A stretch of 64,000 nucleotides of DNA from an uncultured Burkholderiales bacterium (lineage in GTDB: Bacteria > Pseudomonadota > Gammaproteobacteria > Burkholderiales > Burkholderiaceae_C), in assembly GCA_903822825.1 (NCBI GenBank), contig CAIJQQ010000002.1:24878-88877 (forward strand). The letters run 5' to 3'. Shown here piece after piece: positions 36,844 to 46,922 of the stretch (position 1 is its first letter; each line of letters starts with the position of its first letter). The translations under genes were made by a program, and so were the position numbers. A model generated the notes under the pieces. The model saw only the letters and a program-made list of their open reading frames with translations, made no database searches and was not told where the DNA came from.

Positions 36844-37878
36844 TCAACCCTCCCGAGTACCCAAAAGACCCTTGGGTCGGAAGATCAGAATCAACACCAG
36901 AAACAGGTACGGCAAGATCGGCGCGATCTGTGACACGGTGAGTTTGGCAAAGGTGTTTTCTTGTGTGGCGGATGACACCGCCCAACCCATGTCTTTGGCC
37001 AGCACAAGGAAGGAGTAGTCGATGGCCACGGCAAACGTTTGGATGACGCCGATCAGCACCGAAGCGAGGAAGGCCCCCGACAAGGACCCCATGCCACCGA
37101 CCACCACCACGACGAAAATGACCGAACCGACGGTGGCAGCCATGGCAGGCTCGGTCACGAAGGTGCTCCCTCCAATGACCCCTGCCAGGCCAGCCAGCCC
37201 GGTGCCTGCACCAAACACCAGCATGAAAACCCGAGGCACGTTGTGCCCCAGAGACTCCGCCATGTCGGGGTGCGTGAGGGCCGCTTGAATGACCAAGCCG
37301 ATGCGGGTGCGCGTGAGCAGCAACCACAATGACAGCAGCATCAGCAATGCGATCAGCATCATGAAAGCACGGGTGGCAGGAAACGGCGAGCACACGACAC
37401 GGATGGCCGCATCGGCTGCGCTGCACAGTTCGGCAGGCGCTGCGCCCCAAACGAGGCGCAAACCATCGACCGAGTGATTGATCAGGGTGAAGGCTGAGCC
37501 ACGAAGCGAATCCGGTGGCACGAATTCCACCGCGGTGCGGCCCCAGAGGAGCTGAACCAATTCGAGCACCAAATAGGACAAACCGAATGTCACCAGCAAC
37601 TCGGGGACGTGGCCAAACGGGTGGACTTTGCGCAAGCTGAGGCGTTCAAAAACCGCGCCAAAAGCCCCCACCAACAAAGGCGAAATCACCAAGGCTGGCC
37701 AAAAACCGATCACATGGGTCAAGGTGAAGCCGAAATAGGCTCCGATCATGTAAAAGCTGGCGTGCGCAAAGTTGAGCACACCCATCATGCTGAAAATCAG
37801 CGTCAAACCCGAGCTGAGCATGAAGAGCAACAGCCCGTAACTGAGGCCGTTGAGCATGGAGATGATAAAAAACTCCAT
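36844..37878 (-). CDS. livH: Branched-chain-type ABC transporter permease LivH
   Basis: A 344-residue polytopic permease with the N-terminal L-N-G-L-S-Y-G-x-L-L-F-M-L-x-S-G-L-T-L-I signature and V-x-G-G-M-G-S-L-S-G-A near the C-terminus, which is the coupling-helix region for the ATPases. It is longer than many LivH proteins (~300) because of a loop around residues 130-180. It begins the permease-ATPase part of the row. Confidence 0.93.
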   Translation of the reverse strand: MEFFIISMLNGLSYGLLLFMLSSGLTLIFSMMGVLNFAHASFYMIGAYFGFTLTHVIGFWPALVISPLLVGAFGAVFERLSLRKVHPFGHVPELLVTFGLSYLVLELVQLLWGRTAVEFVPPDSLRGSAFTLINHSVDGLRLVWGAAPAELCSAADAAIRVVCSPFPATRAFMMLIALLMLLSLWLLLTRTRIGLVIQAALTHPDMAESLGHNVPRVFMLVFGAGTGLAGLAGVIGGSTFVTEPAMAATVGSVIFVVVVVGGMGSLSGAFLASVLIGVIQTFAVAIDYSFLVLAKDMGWAVSSATQENTFAKLTVSQIAPILPYLFLVLILIFRPKGLLGTREG

Positions 37879-37957
37879 AAATACAAACTTTCCAGGCCAA
37901 ACAATGGCCTAACTTCGTTACCGAAAGCAGGTTGAAACCATCAACCCCTCAAATGCA

Positions 37958-38009
37958 GGCGTTAAACGCCAAAGGAAAGGGCCCGACAACGGTGAGGTAC
38001 ATCGGGCCC
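37958..38009 (-). terminator. Hairpins in the livJ-livH spacer
   Basis: In the 155-base spacer after livJ lies an 8-bp stem GGGCCCGA / TCGGGCCC (37979-38009). In the direction of transcription it is followed by TTTCCTTT and then a 13-base palindrome GGCGTT-A-AACGCC (37958-37970). It may partially terminate transcription or protect the livJ mRNA, giving more binding protein than permease. Confidence 0.55.
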
Positions 38010-38033
38010 CGGAGCCGAGCGATCAGGCTGAAA

Positions 38034-39266
38034 TCAGCCTGGGCGCTTCATCTGGCAGCTGGTGGGCGTGCTGGACACGTAGGACGGGAACTCCTTGACG
38101 GGCGCCAGTGTCATGCCGGTGTTTTCCGGGCTGTAGGGGTACTTCTTGTCGGCCTTTTGCCAGACGGTCATGTACAGAGGCTGCTGCAGTTGGTGGTCGG
38201 CTTTGCGAATTTGTACTTCGCCGTTGTAGTTTTGGTAGCTCAGACCTTCCATGGCAGCGGCCACTTTGACGGGGTCAGTCGACTTGGCCTTGGCCATGCC
38301 CTCGCCCAGCGCATTGAAAATGGAGATCACGGAACCTGTGTAGAAGTCGTCGTTGAACTTGGTCTTGAACTCGGCCATCCACTTGCCAATGTCACCGCCC
38401 ATGTTGTAGTGGCTGTAAGCAATCTGGTAAACGCGGCCTGCACCACTTTGACCCAGCGCTGTGGGTGTACCGGTCACGCCTGTGTAGTAGGTGTAGAACT
38501 TGCCGGTGTAACCGCCTTCGTTGGCCGCCTTGACCAGCAAGGACAGGTCAGAGCCCCAGTTACCGGTGATCACGGTGTCTGCGCCCGAGGCCTTGATCTT
38601 GGCGATGTAAGGTGAGAAGTCACGCACCTGGGCCAGAGGATGCAGGTCTTCGCCCACGATTTGGATGTCCGGGCGCTTGCGGGCCAAGTTTTCCTTGGCG
38701 AACTTGACCACCTGCTGGCCATGCGAGTAATTCTGGTTGAACAGGTAAAGCTTCTTGATGTCCTTGTCGTCTTTCATGAACGTGGTCATGGCTTCGATTT
38801 TCATGGACGTGTCTGCGTCAAAGCGGAAGTGCCAGTAGCTGCACTTGCTGTTGGTGAAGTCAGGGTCCACAGCCGAGTGGTTCAGGAAGATGATTTCCTT
38901 GCCGGGATTGCGTTCGTTGTGTTTGTTGATGGCCTCGATCAGGGCACCGGCCACCGAGGAGCCGTTGCCTTGCGTGATGTAACGAATGCCTTGGTCCATC
39001 GCGGCTTTGAGGGCGTTCAGGCTTTCGGCGGGGCTCAACTTGTTGTCGATGCCGATGACTTCGAACTTGACGCCCGCAGGGTTGGTCTTGCTGAATTTTT
39101 CAGCGAAGAACTGGAAGCTCTTGAGCTGGTTGCTGCCCACGGGAGCCATCAGGCCAGACAAGGGGTCGATCCATGCGATCTTGACGGTTTCGCCTTTTTG
39201 GGCGAAGGCGCCCGTGGCACAAGCGGCCAAAGCGGCCACGGCGATCATGCGAATTGCGGTTTTCAT
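38034..39266 (-). CDS. livJ: ABC transporter substrate-binding protein, branched-chain-type
   Basis: A 410-residue periplasmic binding protein with an N-terminal signal peptide (cleavage near G-A-F-A-Q). The type 1 fold is suggested by I-A-W-I-D-P-L-S-G near the N-terminus and F-N-Q-N-Y-S-H-G-Q-Q-V in the middle. Two cysteines (about residues 148 and 404) could pair. The ligand is not predictable. The nearby CoA ligase and beta-oxidation genes suggest a carboxylic acid rather than leucine. AGGAG lies 7 bases before the ATG. Confidence 0.88.
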   Translation of the reverse strand: MKTAIRMIAVAALAACATGAFAQKGETVKIAWIDPLSGLMAPVGSNQLKSFQFFAEKFSKTNPAGVKFEVIGIDNKLSPAESLNALKAAMDQGIRYITQGNGSSVAGALIEAINKHNERNPGKEIIFLNHSAVDPDFTNSKCSYWHFRFDADTSMKIEAMTTFMKDDKDIKKLYLFNQNYSHGQQVVKFAKENLARKRPDIQIVGEDLHPLAQVRDFSPYIAKIKASGADTVITGNWGSDLSLLVKAANEGGYTGKFYTYYTGVTGTPTALGQSGAGRVYQIAYSHYNMGGDIGKWMAEFKTKFNDDFYTGSVISIFNALGEGMAKAKSTDPVKVAAAMEGLSYQNYNGEVQIRKADHQLQQPLYMTVWQKADKKYPYSPENTGMTLAPVKEFPSYVSSTPTSCQMKRPG

Positions 39267-39404
39267 TCAAAGTCTCCTGCTGGGGGTTTCTTAACGCATC
39301 AAGCGTAACTTGTTTAAAAATGAAAACGCTCGGGGTTTGCCCCTAGGGCCTATCGCCCGCGCGACTGAACTGTGTCAATTCGTGCGAGACAGGTCATACA
39401 AAGA

Positions 39405-41033
39405 TCACAAACCGGGCAGTTTGTAAGCGGTCAATTGCTCGCGCAGTTTGGTCTTGAGCATCTTGCCGGTCGCGCCCAAGTGAATGGTGTCTACAAAGAC
39501 CACATCGTCCGGGATTTGCCACTTGGCCGTTTTGCCTTCGTAGAACGCGAGCAGCTCTTCTCGGCTGACTTCTGCGCCCGGCTTTTTGACCACGCAGACG
39601 ATCGGGCGTTCGTCCCACTTGGGGTGAAAGATGCCGACGCAAGCGGCCATGGCGACTGCGGGGTGAGCCATCGCGACGTTTTCGACGTCGATCGAGCTGA
39701 TCCACTCGCCACCGGACTTGATCACATCCTTGCTGCGGTCGGTGATTTGCATGAAGCCATCGGCGTCGATGGTGGCCACATCGCCTGTCGGGAACCAGCC
39801 GTCCACCAGCGGGTCGCCACCTTCTTGCTTGAAGTAGCTGGCGATCACCCAAGGGCCTTTGACCAGCAAGTCGCCTGCGGCTTTGCCATCGTGGGGCAAA
39901 GCTTTGCCCTGGTCGTCGACGATCTTCATGTCGATGCCAAAAATGCAGCGGCCTTGCTTCATGCGCAATTTCATTTGCGCTTCTTCAGGCAGGTCCAGGT
40001 GCTTGTTCTTCAGGGTGCACAGCGTGCCCAGTGGACTCAGCTCGGTCATGCCCCAAGCGTGCAGCACATCGACGCCGTACTCCTCGCGAAAGGCGGTGAT
40101 CATGGCCGGTGGGCAGGCCGAGCCGCCAATCACGGTGCGGTTGAGCTTGCCAAATTTCAGGCCAGCGGGCTTCATGTGGGTGAGCAGCATTTGCCAGACG
40201 GTCGGCACGCCGGCGGCAAAGGTCACGCCTTCGGCTTCTATCAGTTCGAAGACCGATTTGCCGTCGAGGGCTGGGCCGGGAAACACCAGCTTGGCCCCCA
40301 CCATGGCAGCGCTGTAAGGGATGCCCCAAGCGTTGACGTGAAACATCGGCACCACCGGCAAAATAGAGTCGCGGGCCGACATGCACATCACGTCAGGCAA
40401 GGCTGCACCGTAGGCATGCAAGATGGTCGAGCGGTGGCTGTAGAGCGCGCCTTTGGGGTTGCCCGTGGTACCACTGGTGTAGCAGAGACAGCAAGCCGAG
40501 TTTTCGTCAATCTGCGGCCAGGCATAGGTATTGGGCTGAGCGCCGATCCATGACTCGTAGCTGATCAAGCCCGCAATGCCCGTGTCTGCAGGCAGTTTGT
40601 CAGCGTCGCACAGTGCCACCCACTGCTTCACGGTGGTGCACTTGCTGTGAACGGCCTGCACGAGGGGCAAGAAGGTCATGTCAAAGCACAGCACCTGGTC
40701 TTCGGCGTGGTTGGCGATCCAGGCCACTTGGTCTGGGTGAAGGCGTGGGTTGATGGTGTGCAGCACACGGCCCGAGCCACTGACGCCGAAGTAAAGTTCC
40801 AGGTGGCGGTAACCGTTCCAGGCGAGGGTGGCCACACGGTCGCCCAAGGCCAGTTTCTGGCCTTCGACGGCGTTGGCCACTTGGCGTGCACGGCTGGCCA
40901 CGTCTGCCCAGGTGTAGCGGTGGATGTCGCCTTCCACGCGCCGAGAAACGACTTCGCCATCGCCGTGGTGTCGCTCTGCGAAATCAATCACTGATGAAAT
41001 GAGCAAAGATTGCTGCTGCATGAGTCCGAACAT
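39405..41033 (-). CDS. Fatty-acid-CoA ligase (AMP-binding)
   Basis: A 542-residue adenylate-forming ligase. The P-loop [11 protein letters not shown], the hinge region G-W-F-P-T-G-D-V and [10 protein letters not shown], and the C-terminal G-K-M-L-K-T-K with catalytic Lys are seen. The length and motifs resemble medium/long-chain ligases such as AlkK. It activates a carboxylic acid to acyl-CoA. The start at 41033 has AGGA 7 bases upstream. It heads the minus-strand locus and is divergent from selO. Confidence 0.92.
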   Translation of the reverse strand: MFGLMQQQSLLISSVIDFAERHHGDGEVVSRRVEGDIHRYTWADVASRARQVANAVEGQKLALGDRVATLAWNGYRHLELYFGVSGSGRVLHTINPRLHPDQVAWIANHAEDQVLCFDMTFLPLVQAVHSKCTTVKQWVALCDADKLPADTGIAGLISYESWIGAQPNTYAWPQIDENSACCLCYTSGTTGNPKGALYSHRSTILHAYGAALPDVMCMSARDSILPVVPMFHVNAWGIPYSAAMVGAKLVFPGPALDGKSVFELIEAEGVTFAAGVPTVWQMLLTHMKPAGLKFGKLNRTVIGGSACPPAMITAFREEYGVDVLHAWGMTELSPLGTLCTLKNKHLDLPEEAQMKLRMKQGRCIFGIDMKIVDDQGKALPHDGKAAGDLLVKGPWVIASYFKQEGGDPLVDGWFPTGDVATIDADGFMQITDRSKDVIKSGGEWISSIDVENVAMAHPAVAMAACVGIFHPKWDERPIVCVVKKPGAEVSREELLAFYEGKTAKWQIPDDVVFVDTIHLGATGKMLKTKLREQLTAYKLPGL

Positions 41034-41169
41034 GGGAGGGTCCTTGTGGGTGTTTGTCACTTTATGGTGGGCGCCAAGTTTGCATGCGCATTGTGGTGCA
41101 GGAAAGCCGATCAAAGGAACAGAAACCCGATTAAAACCAAGTTCATGTCAAGCGCGGGACAATGGACAG

Positions 41170-42687
41170 ATGTCTTTGCAAGCCTCTTCGCCTCTGACCT
41201 GGACCCACCGACTGGGTCAACTGGGTCCCCAGTTTTTCACGCGTCTGCAGCCCAAACCCGTGGCTGCGCCCGCTTGGGCCATGCGCAATACGGCTTTGTT
41301 GCATGCGCTGGGTTGGCCCGATGCGCTGCTGTCAGACGCGCACCTGAACGCCTTTGCCGGCAACGCCTTGTTGCCCGGCTCAGACCCTCTGTCCACGGTT
41401 TACAGCGGCCACCAGTTTGGCGTGTGGGCCGGGCAACTGGGTGACGGCCGAGCCTTGTGGCTGGGCGAAGCCGACAGCCTGCTGGGCCCGCAGGAAATTC
41501 AGCTCAAGGGGGCAGGTCCGACACCTTACTCCCGTGGGGGCGACGGCCGCGCGGTGCTGCGCTCGAGCATCCGCGAGTACCTGTGCAGCGAAGCCATGCA
41601 TGGCCTGGGCATCGCGACCAGCCGCGCGCTGTGCCTGGTGGCATCGCCCGAGCCCGTTCGGCGTGAATCCTGGGAAACGGCCGCCATCGTCACCCGCATC
41701 GCGCCGAGTTTTCTGCGCTTTGGGCACTTCGAGCACTTTGCAGCCAGTCAGGATTTCCAAAGCCTGCGTTTGTTGGCCGACCACGTTCTGGCGCACCATT
41801 TGCCCGAATGCCAGGAGCGTGCCGAGCGCTGGCAAGGCAATATTTATGCCGCACTGCTCGATGTGGTGCAAGAGCGCACGGCCCGACTGATGGCCCAATG
41901 GCAGGCCGTGGGCTTTTGCCACGGCGTGATGAACACCGACAACATGAGCCTGCTGGGTTTGACCATCGACTATGGCCCTTTCCAATTCCTGGATGGTTTC
42001 GACCCAGCGCACATTTGCAACCACTCTGACACCCAAGGCCGCTACGCTTATGCGCGCCAACCCAACATTGCGTACTGGAATCTGTATGCCTTGGCGCAGG
42101 CTTTGTTGCCCTTGATCGGCGATGACGGTCTGACCGAGAAGGTGCTGGAGGGCTACAAAACCCTTTTTCCGCGCCTGCTGGGCGACGCCATGCGGGCCAA
42201 GCTGGGCTTGGTTGGCGGTCTGGCCAGAGAAGACCAGCGCGAACAAGACTGGTCTTTGGTCGAGGACCTGCTGCAATTGTTGGCGTCTGAGCGGGTGGAC
42301 TACACCGTGTTTTGGCGGCGGCTGAGTCAGGCCATGGCCCAGGACGACGGCACTTGGCAATTCACCCAAGCCCACTGGCTAAACGTGAGCGATATGCTGC
42401 TGGACCGCCCGCGTCTGCAGCTGTGGCTGGAGCGCTACCGAGCCCGCGTAGGCAGCGCGTCGCCCAAGACGTTGGGCGAGCTGATGCTGCGCACCAATCC
42501 CAAGTTTGTGCTGCGCAACCATTTGGCCGAAATCGCCATTCGCAAAGCCGGCAATGGCGACTTCAGCGAGATCGCCATCTTGCAAGACTTGTTACATTCA
42601 CCTTTCGACGAGCATCCGGGCTTCGAGTCCCATGCGCAATTGCCCCCCGACTGGGCGGGCCAACTGGAGATCAGCTGTTCATCATGA
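41170..42687 (+). CDS. selO: Protein adenylyltransferase SelO
   Basis: A 505-residue SelO (YdiU) pseudokinase, which transfers AMP to protein Ser/Thr/Tyr residues and links to redox stress in characterised cases. The [19 protein letters not shown] region, [10 protein letters not shown] and D-Y-G-P-F-Q-F-L-D are conserved nucleotide/metal-site segments. The protein ends I-S-C-S-S, placing a Cys where eukaryotic SelO has selenocysteine. The ATG at 41170 has no Shine-Dalgarno. It overlaps msrB by 4 bases (ATGA). Confidence 0.93.
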   Translation: MSLQASSPLTWTHRLGQLGPQFFTRLQPKPVAAPAWAMRNTALLHALGWPDALLSDAHLNAFAGNALLPGSDPLSTVYSGHQFGVWAGQLGDGRALWLGEADSLLGPQEIQLKGAGPTPYSRGGDGRAVLRSSIREYLCSEAMHGLGIATSRALCLVASPEPVRRESWETAAIVTRIAPSFLRFGHFEHFAASQDFQSLRLLADHVLAHHLPECQERAERWQGNIYAALLDVVQERTARLMAQWQAVGFCHGVMNTDNMSLLGLTIDYGPFQFLDGFDPAHICNHSDTQGRYAYARQPNIAYWNLYALAQALLPLIGDDGLTEKVLEGYKTLFPRLLGDAMRAKLGLVGGLAREDQREQDWSLVEDLLQLLASERVDYTVFWRRLSQAMAQDDGTWQFTQAHWLNVSDMLLDRPRLQLWLERYRARVGSASPKTLGELMLRTNPKFVLRNHLAEIAIRKAGNGDFSEIAILQDLLHSPFDEHPGFESHAQLPPDWAGQLEISCSS

Positions 42688-43091
42688 GCCCCATCCAAAA
42701 AACCGAACAAGAGTGGCGTGAGCTGCTGGCCGCCAAAGGCGCAGAGCCTGTGGCCTATGCCGTGACGCGCCAGGCCGCGACTGAGCGCCCGTTCACGGGC
42801 AAGCACGAATCGAACTGGGCGGCGGGCACTTACCGCTGCATCTGCTGCGATGCCGAGCTGTTCAAGTCAGACAGCAAGTTCGACGCCGGTTGCGGCTGGC
42901 CCAGCTTTTCGCAGCCCTCAGTGCCCGACGCCATTCAAGAGCATGTCGACCGAAGCCTTGGCATGGTCCGGGTCGAGACGGTTTGCGGTCAGTGCGGCGC
43001 GCATCTGGGCCATGTGTTCGAAGATGGGCCCACCCCCACGGGCCTGCGCTACTGCATGAACTCCGCTTCGTTGGACTTCAAACCCCTTTGA
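42684..43091 (+). CDS. msrB: Peptide-methionine (R)-S-oxide reductase MsrB
   Basis: A 135-residue reductase of methionine-R-sulfoxide. Zinc Cys pairs are at 52/55 and 101/104; the G-W-P-S-F motif and the catalytic Cys124 in R-Y-C-M-N-S are present. It is translationally coupled to selO by a 4-base overlap, which supports a shared role in oxidative stress. Confidence 0.95.
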   Translation: MSPIQKTEQEWRELLAAKGAEPVAYAVTRQAATERPFTGKHESNWAAGTYRCICCDAELFKSDSKFDAGCGWPSFSQPSVPDAIQEHVDRSLGMVRVETVCGQCGAHLGHVFEDGPTPTGLRYCMNSASLDFKPL

Positions 43092-43113
43092 CGACCGCCA
43101 GACCCCCGCTTTC

Positions 43114-43653
43114 ATGAAATCACTCCTCGACTTTTTCCCGATCCTGCTGTTTTTTGGCGCCTACAAGATGGGCGACATTTACAGTGCCACGGGCGTGCTG
43201 ATGGCCGCCACGGTGATTCAGATGTTCCTGGTCTACCGCCTCGACGGCAAACTCCAAACCATGCACAAAGTCACTCTGGGGCTGGTGCTGGGTTTTGGCG
43301 CACTGACTTTGGGCCTGCACGATGAACGCTTCATCAAGTGGAAGCCTACGGTGCTTTACACCGGCATGGCGGTGGCATTGGCCGTGTCAGAACGGTTCTT
43401 CAACAAGAACTTTTTGCAATCGATGCTCGGCCAACAACTCCAATTGCCTGCCTCGGTTTGGCGGCGACTGAACCTGTCTTGGGTTCTTTATTCGCTTTTC
43501 ATGGCCAGCATCAACGCTTATGTGGCAGCCTATTTCACCACCGAAGCCTGGGTGGATTTCAAGATCTGGGGGTACGCCTTCCCGGTCGTCTTTATCGTGG
43601 CGCAAGGCCTGTATGTCGCGCGTCACATGCCCAAGTCGGAGGATCCTGCATGA
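43114..43653 (+). CDS. yciB: Inner membrane septation protein YciB (IspA family)
   Basis: A 179-residue protein with about five transmembrane segments. The N-terminal [11 protein letters not shown] and the W-K-P-T-V-L-Y and L-N-L-S-W segments are typical of YciB. The family is involved in cell envelope and division processes. It overlaps bolA by 4 bases. Confidence 0.93.
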   Translation: MKSLLDFFPILLFFGAYKMGDIYSATGVLMAATVIQMFLVYRLDGKLQTMHKVTLGLVLGFGALTLGLHDERFIKWKPTVLYTGMAVALAVSERFFNKNFLQSMLGQQLQLPASVWRRLNLSWVLYSLFMASINAYVAAYFTTEAWVDFKIWGYAFPVVFIVAQGLYVARHMPKSEDPA

Positions 43654-43907
43654 GCGTTGCCCAAATGATCCACGCCCGTCTGACCGAGCGTTTGAATCCT
43701 TCTTCGCTGGAAGTCTTGGACGAAAGTGCCGCTCATGCTGGCCACTCAGGCGCCAGTGAGACTGGCGAAGGCAGCCATGTCCGTGTGCGCATTGGGTCAC
43801 CCCTGTTTACAGGTGTCAGCCGAGTTCAACGCCATCGGCTTGTGTATGATGCGCTGCAAGATTTCATCGATCAAGGGCTTCATGCTCTGGCCATAGAAGT
43901 GATCTGA
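43650..43907 (+). CDS. BolA family protein
   Basis: An 85-residue protein with the BolA class II-like fold. The S-L-E-V-x-D-E-S-A-x-H-A-G-H motif and R-H-R-L-V-Y-D-A-L are clear, including the His proposed as a [2Fe-2S] ligand with monothiol glutaredoxins. It is coupled to yciB by ATGA. A hairpin follows it. Confidence 0.92.
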   Translation: MSVAQMIHARLTERLNPSSLEVLDESAAHAGHSGASETGEGSHVRVRIGSPLFTGVSRVQRHRLVYDALQDFIDQGLHALAIEVI

Positions 43908-43911
43908 ACCT

Positions 43912-43944
43912 GGCGCCCCTGCACTTGATGGGCGCATTTTTTTT
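43912..43944 (+). terminator. Rho-independent terminator after bolA
   Basis: GCGCCC (43913-43918) pairs with GGGCGC (43930-43935), followed by an eight-T run. It lies between bolA and the peptidylprolyl isomerase gene and may be partial. Confidence 0.6.
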
Positions 43945-43973
43945 ACCGTTTCCCGCAATTGAGGATTGACACA

Positions 43974-44747
43974 ATGAAAAAGCAGATGCTCAGCGCCGCT
44001 CTGGTGGCCCTGTTGGCCGCTCCGGCCTTTGCCCAGAACATCGCCGTGGTCAACGGCAAGCCCGTGCCCAGCTCGCGTGTTGAAGCACTCAAGCAGCAGG
44101 TCGAAGCCTCTGGCCGACCCGTGACGCCTGAAGTTTTGGACCAAATCAAGCAAGAGCTGATCGCCCGCGAAATCTTCATGCAAGAAGCCAAAAAGCGTGG
44201 AATGGACGCGTCTGACGACTACAAAAACCAGATCGAACTGGCCCGCCAGTCGATCCTGATCCGTTCACTGTTTGCCGACTTCCAGAAAAAGAACCCGGTC
44301 ACTGACGCTGACGTCAAGGCCGAATACGACAAGTTTGTTGCAGCCAACGGCGGTAAGGAATACCACGCACGCCACATCTTGGTGGAAACCGAAGACCAAG
44401 CCACAGCGTTGATCGCCGAGATCAAAAAAGGCGCCAAGTTCGAAGACCTGGCCAAGAAGAATTCGAAAGATCCAGGTTCTGGCGCCAATGGGGGCGATCT
44501 GGATTGGGCTGCTGCGGGCAGCTACGTGCCCGAGTTCTCTGGAGCCATGATCAAGCTCGAAAAAGGCCAGATGACCGATGCGCCCGTCAAGAGCCAGTTT
44601 GGTTTTCACATCATCCGCGTGGACGACATCCGTGAAGCCCAATTGCCCAAACTGGAAGAAGTCAAACCCCAGATTTCGCAGCAATTGCAGCAGCAAAAAC
44701 TGGCCAAGTTCCAGGAAGACCTGCGCGCCAAAGCCAAGGTCCAGTGA
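43974..44747 (+). CDS. Periplasmic parvulin-type peptidylprolyl isomerase
   Basis: A 257-residue protein with a signal peptide (cleavage after A-F-A-Q). After a SurA-like helical N-terminal region comes a parvulin (PpiC/rotamase) domain: H-A-R-H-I-L-V, F-E-D-L-A-K-K-N-S-K-D, and F-G-F-H-I-I-R-V-D-D. It assists folding of exported proteins. The start M-K-K-Q at 43974 is preferred over upstream in-frame starts. A strong terminator follows. Confidence 0.92.
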   Translation: MKKQMLSAALVALLAAPAFAQNIAVVNGKPVPSSRVEALKQQVEASGRPVTPEVLDQIKQELIAREIFMQEAKKRGMDASDDYKNQIELARQSILIRSLFADFQKKNPVTDADVKAEYDKFVAANGGKEYHARHILVETEDQATALIAEIKKGAKFEDLAKKNSKDPGSGANGGDLDWAAAGSYVPEFSGAMIKLEKGQMTDAPVKSQFGFHIIRVDDIREAQLPKLEEVKPQISQQLQQQKLAKFQEDLRAKAKVQ

Positions 44748-44767
44748 TCTGGCCTCTACGCCCCTGA

Positions 44768-44797
44768 AAACGCGACTTCGGTCGCGTTTTTTTGTTG
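44768..44797 (+). terminator. Rho-independent terminator after the isomerase gene
   Basis: AACGCGAC / GTCGCGTT stem with a TTCG tetraloop (44769-44788), extending into a run of seven or more T. This is a textbook intrinsic terminator and ends the selO-to-isomerase row. Confidence 0.85.
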
Positions 44798-44937
44798 TCG
44801 CCTTGTTTGCGCACAACGCTCTGGGGCCGCAGGCACTGGCCGGTGCTCAGAGGCGCTTCGCTTTGCCACATCGCCCCAACCAGCGCCCACAACCCCAGAG
44901 CTGGTGGTCTGCTTGAGTTGCAGGCTTTACAAGCTGG

Positions 44938-44943
44938 GATAAT
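44938..44943 (+). promoter_or_regulatory. -10-like box directly before rlhA
   Basis: GATAAT ends 8 bases before the rlhA ATG, so transcription would start at or just before the start codon. No Shine-Dalgarno is seen. TTGAGT at 44913 is a weak -35 candidate. Confidence 0.4.
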
Positions 44944-44951
44944 CCCAGCCC

Positions 44952-46922
44952 ATGCAGCCTCACCACCTCGAACTCCTCGCCCCAGCCCGCACCTTTGACA
45001 TTGGCATCGAAGCCATCCACCATGGTGCCGATGCGGTCTACATTGGCGGTCCGTCTTTTGGGGCGCGCTCCACAGCGGACAACTCGATCCAGGACATTGC
45101 CAAGCTGGTGCAATACGCCCACCGCTTTCACAGCCGCATTTTTGTCACGCTCAATACCATCTTGCGCGATGACGAACTTGAAGGGGCACGCAAGCTCGCT
45201 TGGCAGTTGTACGACGGGGGTGTGGACGCGCTGATCGTCCAGGACATGGGGCTGCTGGAGATCGACATGCCACCGATCCAGCTGCACGCCAGCACCCAAA
45301 CCGACATCCGCACGCCTGAGAAAGCCAAGTTCTTGCAAGATGCTGGTTTGAGCCAGATCGTGCTGGCACGAGAACTCACGCTGGCGCAGATCAGCGCGAT
45401 CCGCGATGTGATCGACACCGAGCGCACCGTGATCGAGTTTTTTGTGCATGGCGCTTTGTGCGTGGCCTACAGCGGCCAGTGTTTCATCAGCCATGCGCAC
45501 ACAGGCCGCAGCGCCAACCGAGGCGACTGCTCGCAAGCGTGCCGCCTGCCCTATGAAGTCAAAGACGCGCAAGGCCGCATCGTGGCGCACGACAAGCATG
45601 TGCTGAGCATGAAGGACAACAACCAAAGCGAGAACCTGCGCGCCCTGGTGGATGCGGGCATCCGCAGTTTCAAGATCGAAGGCCGCTACAAGGACATGGC
45701 CTATGTGAAGAACATCACAGCCCATTACCGCAAGCTGTTTGACGAAGTGCTGACCGAGCGGCCCGAGCTGGCCCCTGCCTCGCATGGCCGCACCACCTTC
45801 AGTTTCGAGCCGGACCCGAACCAGAACTTCAACCGCGAGTTCACCGATTACTTTGTGCAAGGCCGCAAGGAAGACATCGGCGCGTTTGACACGCCCAAAA
45901 ACCCAGGTCAAGCCATTGGCTGGGTCAGCAAGGTGACGCTCGAACACGTCGAGATCACCACCGACGACCCGTCCATCGAGTTGCACAACGGCGACGGTCT
46001 TTGTTACTACAACCTGCAAAAAGAGTTGGTGGGCCTGCAGATCAACCGGGCTGAAGCAGCCAAAGCCAAAGGGGTTTGGCGGCTCTTTCCCAAAGACCCG
46101 ATGGACGGTTTCAAAGACTTACGCCAAGGGGTGCAGGTCAACCGCAACCGCGACATGAGCTGGGTGCGCACCTTGGACAAAAAATCCGCCGAACGGCGCA
46201 TGGGTGTGTGGGTGCAGCTGTCTGAAAACACCGATGGTCTGCAACTGACACTGACCGACGAGGCGGGCCACACCGGTACGGCACACATGGCCATGACCTG
46301 GCAAGCACCCAAAGACCCAACGCTGGCCGAGGACAAACTCAAAGCCGCTTTGGGCAAATTGGGAGACACGCTGTTTGAACCTCTGAATGTGCAGCTCGCC
46401 CTACCCCGCCCTTGGTTTGTGCCGCCCTCACAACTCAACGCCTTGCGGCGCGACGCGGTGGCAGCGTTAGAGACGGCACGCGCCCAAGGCCTGCACCGTC
46501 TGCCGCGAGCCGTGGCGGTTGAGCCGCCTGCGCTGTACCCCGAAGACACCCTGACCTACCTGGCCAATGTGTTCAACCAGAAGGCCCGCGACTTTTACGC
46601 CAAGCATGGCGTGAGGGTGATCGATGCCGCCTACGAAGCGCAAGAAGAGTTGGGTGAAGTCAGCCTGATGATCACCAAGCACTGCGTGCGTTTCAGCCTG
46701 AGCCTGTGCCCCAAACAAGCCAAAGGCGTGACGGGCGTTCAAGGCACAGTGAAGGCCGAGCCCATGCAGCTGATCAACGGCAAGGAAAAACTCACCCTGC
46801 GCTTTGACTGCAAGCCCTGCGAAATGCATGTGGTGGGCAAGATCAAAAAATCGGTTTTGAACGCCGTGCCTGAGAGCCCGGTGCAGTTTTACAAGTCGCG
46901 CCCCAGGGTGGGCATGCACTGA
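44952..46922 (+). CDS. rlhA: 23S rRNA C2501 hydroxylation protein RlhA (U32 peptidase family)
   Basis: A 656-residue U32-family protein. The signature E-F-F-V-H-G-A-L-C-V-A-Y-S-G-Q-C and later G-D-C-S-Q-A-C supply the Fe-S Cys ligands. The length and the long C-terminal DUF3656-like part match E. coli RlhA (YdcP), which makes 5-hydroxycytidine at 23S position 2501. The shorter TrhP (about 450 residues) is less likely. It probably begins a new transcription unit after the terminator upstream. Confidence 0.88.
   Translation: MQPHHLELLAPARTFDIGIEAIHHGADAVYIGGPSFGARSTADNSIQDIAKLVQYAHRFHSRIFVTLNTILRDDELEGARKLAWQLYDGGVDALIVQDMGLLEIDMPPIQLHASTQTDIRTPEKAKFLQDAGLSQIVLARELTLAQISAIRDVIDTERTVIEFFVHGALCVAYSGQCFISHAHTGRSANRGDCSQACRLPYEVKDAQGRIVAHDKHVLSMKDNNQSENLRALVDAGIRSFKIEGRYKDMAYVKNITAHYRKLFDEVLTERPELAPASHGRTTFSFEPDPNQNFNREFTDYFVQGRKEDIGAFDTPKNPGQAIGWVSKVTLEHVEITTDDPSIELHNGDGLCYYNLQKELVGLQINRAEAAKAKGVWRLFPKDPMDGFKDLRQGVQVNRNRDMSWVRTLDKKSAERRMGVWVQLSENTDGLQLTLTDEAGHTGTAHMAMTWQAPKDPTLAEDKLKAALGKLGDTLFEPLNVQLALPRPWFVPPSQLNALRRDAVAALETARAQGLHRLPRAVAVEPPALYPEDTLTYLANVFNQKARDFYAKHGVRVIDAAYEAQEELGEVSLMITKHCVRFSLSLCPKQAKGVTGVQGTVKAEPMQLINGKEKLTLRFDCKPCEMHVVGKIKKSVLNAVPESPVQFYKSRPRVGMH

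Noticed and set aside
40924..41169. Upstream extension of selO
   Set aside because: It runs through the divergent promoter region and the ligase gene 5' end, and SelO similarity begins at the ATG at 41170.
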